Positions 62,516 through 64,000 of a DNA stretch of 64,000 bases are shown piece after piece (position 1 is the first letter of the stretch; each line of letters starts with the position of its first letter). Source of the DNA: an uncultured Bacteroidales bacterium (GTDB taxonomy: Bacteria; Bacteroidota; Bacteroidia; Bacteroidales; Paludibacteraceae); the NCBI GenBank assembly GCA_946185835.1, contig CAMHKW010000009.1:1-64000 (forward strand). The letters run 5' to 3'. A program made the translations under genes and the position numbers. Under the pieces are notes generated by a model that searched no databases, was not told where the DNA came from, and was given only the letters and a program-made list of their open reading frames with translations.

Positions 62516-63133
62516 ATGCATGTAGCGATAGCCGGTAATATTGGAGCAGGTAAAACCACTCTCACTCGTATGCTTGCCAAGCATTACGGTTGGGAGGCAC
62601 GTTTTGAGCCGGTCATGCAGAATCCGTACCTAGAGGATTATTATCATGACATTGCCCGTTGGTCGTTTTGTTTGGAGATATATTTCTTAAAAGAGCGCTT
62701 TAAGGATGTGTTGGCTATTGAGCATGCCGATCATACTATCATTCAGGACCGTTCGATATTCGAGGGTGTGTATGTGTTTGTGCGCAATAACTACGAGCAG
62801 GGTAATCTGTCGGACAATGATTACACTACCTATATGGAGCTTTTTCAGCTTATGATGTCGCTTGTGAAGTTGCCGGATCTGATGATATATTTGCGTAAGT
62901 CGGTGCCAGAGTTGGTGCGGCAGATACAGTTGCGTGGCCGCGACTATGAGCAGACCATGCAGCTTGACTATCTGAAAGGTCTTAACGAGCGTTACGATGA
63001 CTTTATCTTCAAGCGTTACAAGGGCAAAGTGCTGGTGGTAGAAAGTGATAATCTTGACTTCGAGCATCGTCCGGAAGATTTTGCAGGGATAGTGAACAGG
63101 ATAGATGCTGAGTTGTTCGGTTTGTTTTCTTGA
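62516..63133 (+). CDS. Deoxynucleoside kinase (first of tandem pair)
   Basis: 205 residues; phosphorylates a deoxynucleoside to its 5'-monophosphate for dNTP salvage. P-loop GNIGAGKTT (7-15), the substrate-site EPVMQNPYLEDYY, the DRS motif in IIQDRSIFEG, and the lid region KSVPELVRQIQLRGRDYE. Related to the dCK/dGK/Drosophila dNK family. Substrate choice (dA, dG, dC or dT) cannot be read from sequence by eye; a tandem partner follows after 27 bases, and in Lactobacillus such pairs form a dAK/dGK heterodimer. Confidence 0.9.
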   Translation: MHVAIAGNIGAGKTTLTRMLAKHYGWEARFEPVMQNPYLEDYYHDIARWSFCLEIYFLKERFKDVLAIEHADHTIIQDRSIFEGVYVFVRNNYEQGNLSDNDYTTYMELFQLMMSLVKLPDLMIYLRKSVPELVRQIQLRGRDYEQTMQLDYLKGLNERYDDFIFKRYKGKVLVVESDNLDFEHRPEDFAGIVNRIDAELFGLFS

Positions 63134-63160
63134 AAGTAATAACCCAATAATCATATTATT

Positions 63161-63808
63161 ATGCATATAGCAATAGCCGGAAATATAGGGTCGGGTAAGA
63201 CAACTCTTACTCGTATGTTGGCTAATCATTATGGTTGGACTCCGCGTTACGAGTCGGTCGAGTTTAATCCTTATTTGGCAGATTTCTATCAGGACATGTC
63301 TCGCTGGTCGTTTAACTTGCAGATTTATTTTCTGAACAAGCGTTTTCAGGATGTGGTTGATATCTCGAAGAGCGAAGCGACTATTATTCAGGACCGAACG
63401 ATATACGAAGACGCTCGTATATTTGCTCCTAACCTTCATGAGCAGGGTAATATGTCGGATCGAGATTTCGACAACTATTCCGACTTATTTAATCTGATGA
63501 TGTCTCTTGTGAAGATGCCCGACTTGCTTATCTATATAAGGTCTACCATCCCTAATTTGGTTGCTCAGATACAGAAGAGGGGTCGTGAGTATGAGGCGTC
63601 GATGCGTATTGATTATTTGCAGGGGTTGAACGATAAATACGAGCGTTGGATATCGGAGTACAAGGGGAAGTTGCTGATTATAGACGGTGACAGGATTAAG
63701 TTTGCCGATAACCCTGAGGATTTCCGTACGGTCACCGATCGTATTGATGCCGAGTTGTTTGGTCTGTTCCCGTTCGAAGTGGAGAAGCAGGTGGGAACCG
63801 AGATATGA
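63161..63808 (+). CDS. Deoxynucleoside kinase (second of tandem pair)
   Basis: 215 residues, clearly paralogous to the preceding protein: GNIGSGKTTLTRMLANHYGW against GNIGAGKTTLTRMLAKHYGW, then ESVEFNPYLADFYQDMSRWS and IIQDRTIYED (DRT in place of DRS). Lid region STIPNLVAQIQKRGREYEAS. Probably a different base specificity or a heterodimer partner. One base separates its stop codon from the recombinase start. Confidence 0.9.
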   Translation: MHIAIAGNIGSGKTTLTRMLANHYGWTPRYESVEFNPYLADFYQDMSRWSFNLQIYFLNKRFQDVVDISKSEATIIQDRTIYEDARIFAPNLHEQGNMSDRDFDNYSDLFNLMMSLVKMPDLLIYIRSTIPNLVAQIQKRGREYEASMRIDYLQGLNDKYERWISEYKGKLLIIDGDRIKFADNPEDFRTVTDRIDAELFGLFPFEVEKQVGTEI

Positions 63809-63809
63809 T

Positions 63810-64000
63810 ATGGTCAGTCGATTTTTGGATTATATAAGTGTAGAGCGTCATTATTCGGAGCTAACGGTTCAGGCTTATGGTGACGATTTGCGTCATTTCG
63901 CGGATTTTCTTGGCGTAGAACCTGAGCAGCTTGATTTGAGCGTTGTGAGCAGTGATGATGTAAGGTCTTGGATGGTTGATATGCTTGACAAGGGTCAGAC
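63810..64000 (+). CDS. XerC/XerD-type tyrosine recombinase, N-terminal part (cut by window end)
   Basis: 63 complete codons are visible: MVSRFLDYISVERHYSELTV, then QAYGDDLRHFADFLGVEPEQ, ending RSWMVDMLDKGQ. This is the SAM-like N-terminal core-binding domain of Xer recombinases (ERxYSxxTxxAYxxDLxxF). The catalytic domain with R-H-R-Y lies beyond the window, so whether it is the housekeeping XerC/D or a phage-type integrase is open; the place right after housekeeping kinase genes favours XerC/D. Confidence 0.8.
   Translation, partial: MVSRFLDYISVERHYSELTVQAYGDDLRHFADFLGVEPEQLDLSVVSSDDVRSWMVDMLDKGQ

Noticed and set aside
63810-64000. Integrase of a mobile element beginning at the window end
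   Set aside because: Only the N-terminal domain is visible and the neighbours are housekeeping genes, so XerC/D is the simpler reading.

Overview
The window looks like chromosomal DNA of a Bacteroidales bacterium (phylum Bacteroidota). Three things point there. Most intergenic starts carry the Bacteroides-type promoter (TTTG, 19-20 bases, TAnnTTTG). Several secreted proteins end in Por/type IX secretion (T9SS)-style tails. The ribosomal genes run rpsL-rpsG-fusA-rpsJ with no tuf, and secY-map-infA-rpmJ, and mostly lack Shine-Dalgarno sequences. I cannot name a genus.

Layout. 1-268: hairpin repeats and the glgP terminator. 269-2830 (-): alpha-glucan phosphorylase. 3082-12246 (-): one apparent four-gene operon. 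It starts with two paralogous Ser/Thr/Gly-rich membrane proteins with a shared C-terminal PIG-helix-basic tail, followed by two very large exported proteins with T9SS-like ends. It has a promoter at 12580-12611 and a leader of about 330 nt. 12906-15020 (-): a PatB/MalY-type C-S lyase and a DUF3737 beta-helix protein, with clusters of one hairpin repeat on either side. 15588-22121 (+): RNase R, a small outer-membrane protein, a ribbon-helix-helix-like protein, and a likely metal-uptake set (His-rich protein, TonB-dependent receptor, HMA-domain protein). 22190-25828 (+): tRNA-Leu(UAA), an ABC exporter pair, TtcA and a DMT-family protein. 26285-34335: secreted proteins, an M16 protease, a DUF4890 protein and an AspT-type antiporter. 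34645-40817 (-): a MacAB-TolC-like export operon interrupted by a 0.5-kb repeat array. 41034-42164 (+): an SGNH/GDSL esterase. 42437-60714 (+): the str-S10-spc-alpha ribosomal supercluster with 32 genes, ended by a strong terminator. 60907-64000 (+): a secreted beta-helix protein, two tandem deoxynucleoside kinases, and the start of a XerC/D recombinase cut by the window edge.

The most unusual content is (i) the four-gene surface-protein operon and (ii) the many intergenic hairpin repeat families. Different loci carry different arm sequences with preserved pairing, and one array sits inside an operon. Hairpins also fill several of the longer gaps inside the ribosomal cluster. By eye, the + strand is G/T-rich through most of the window but A/C-rich at about 15.5-23.2 kb and 37.27-38.34 kb, which hints at past rearrangement or gene replacement.
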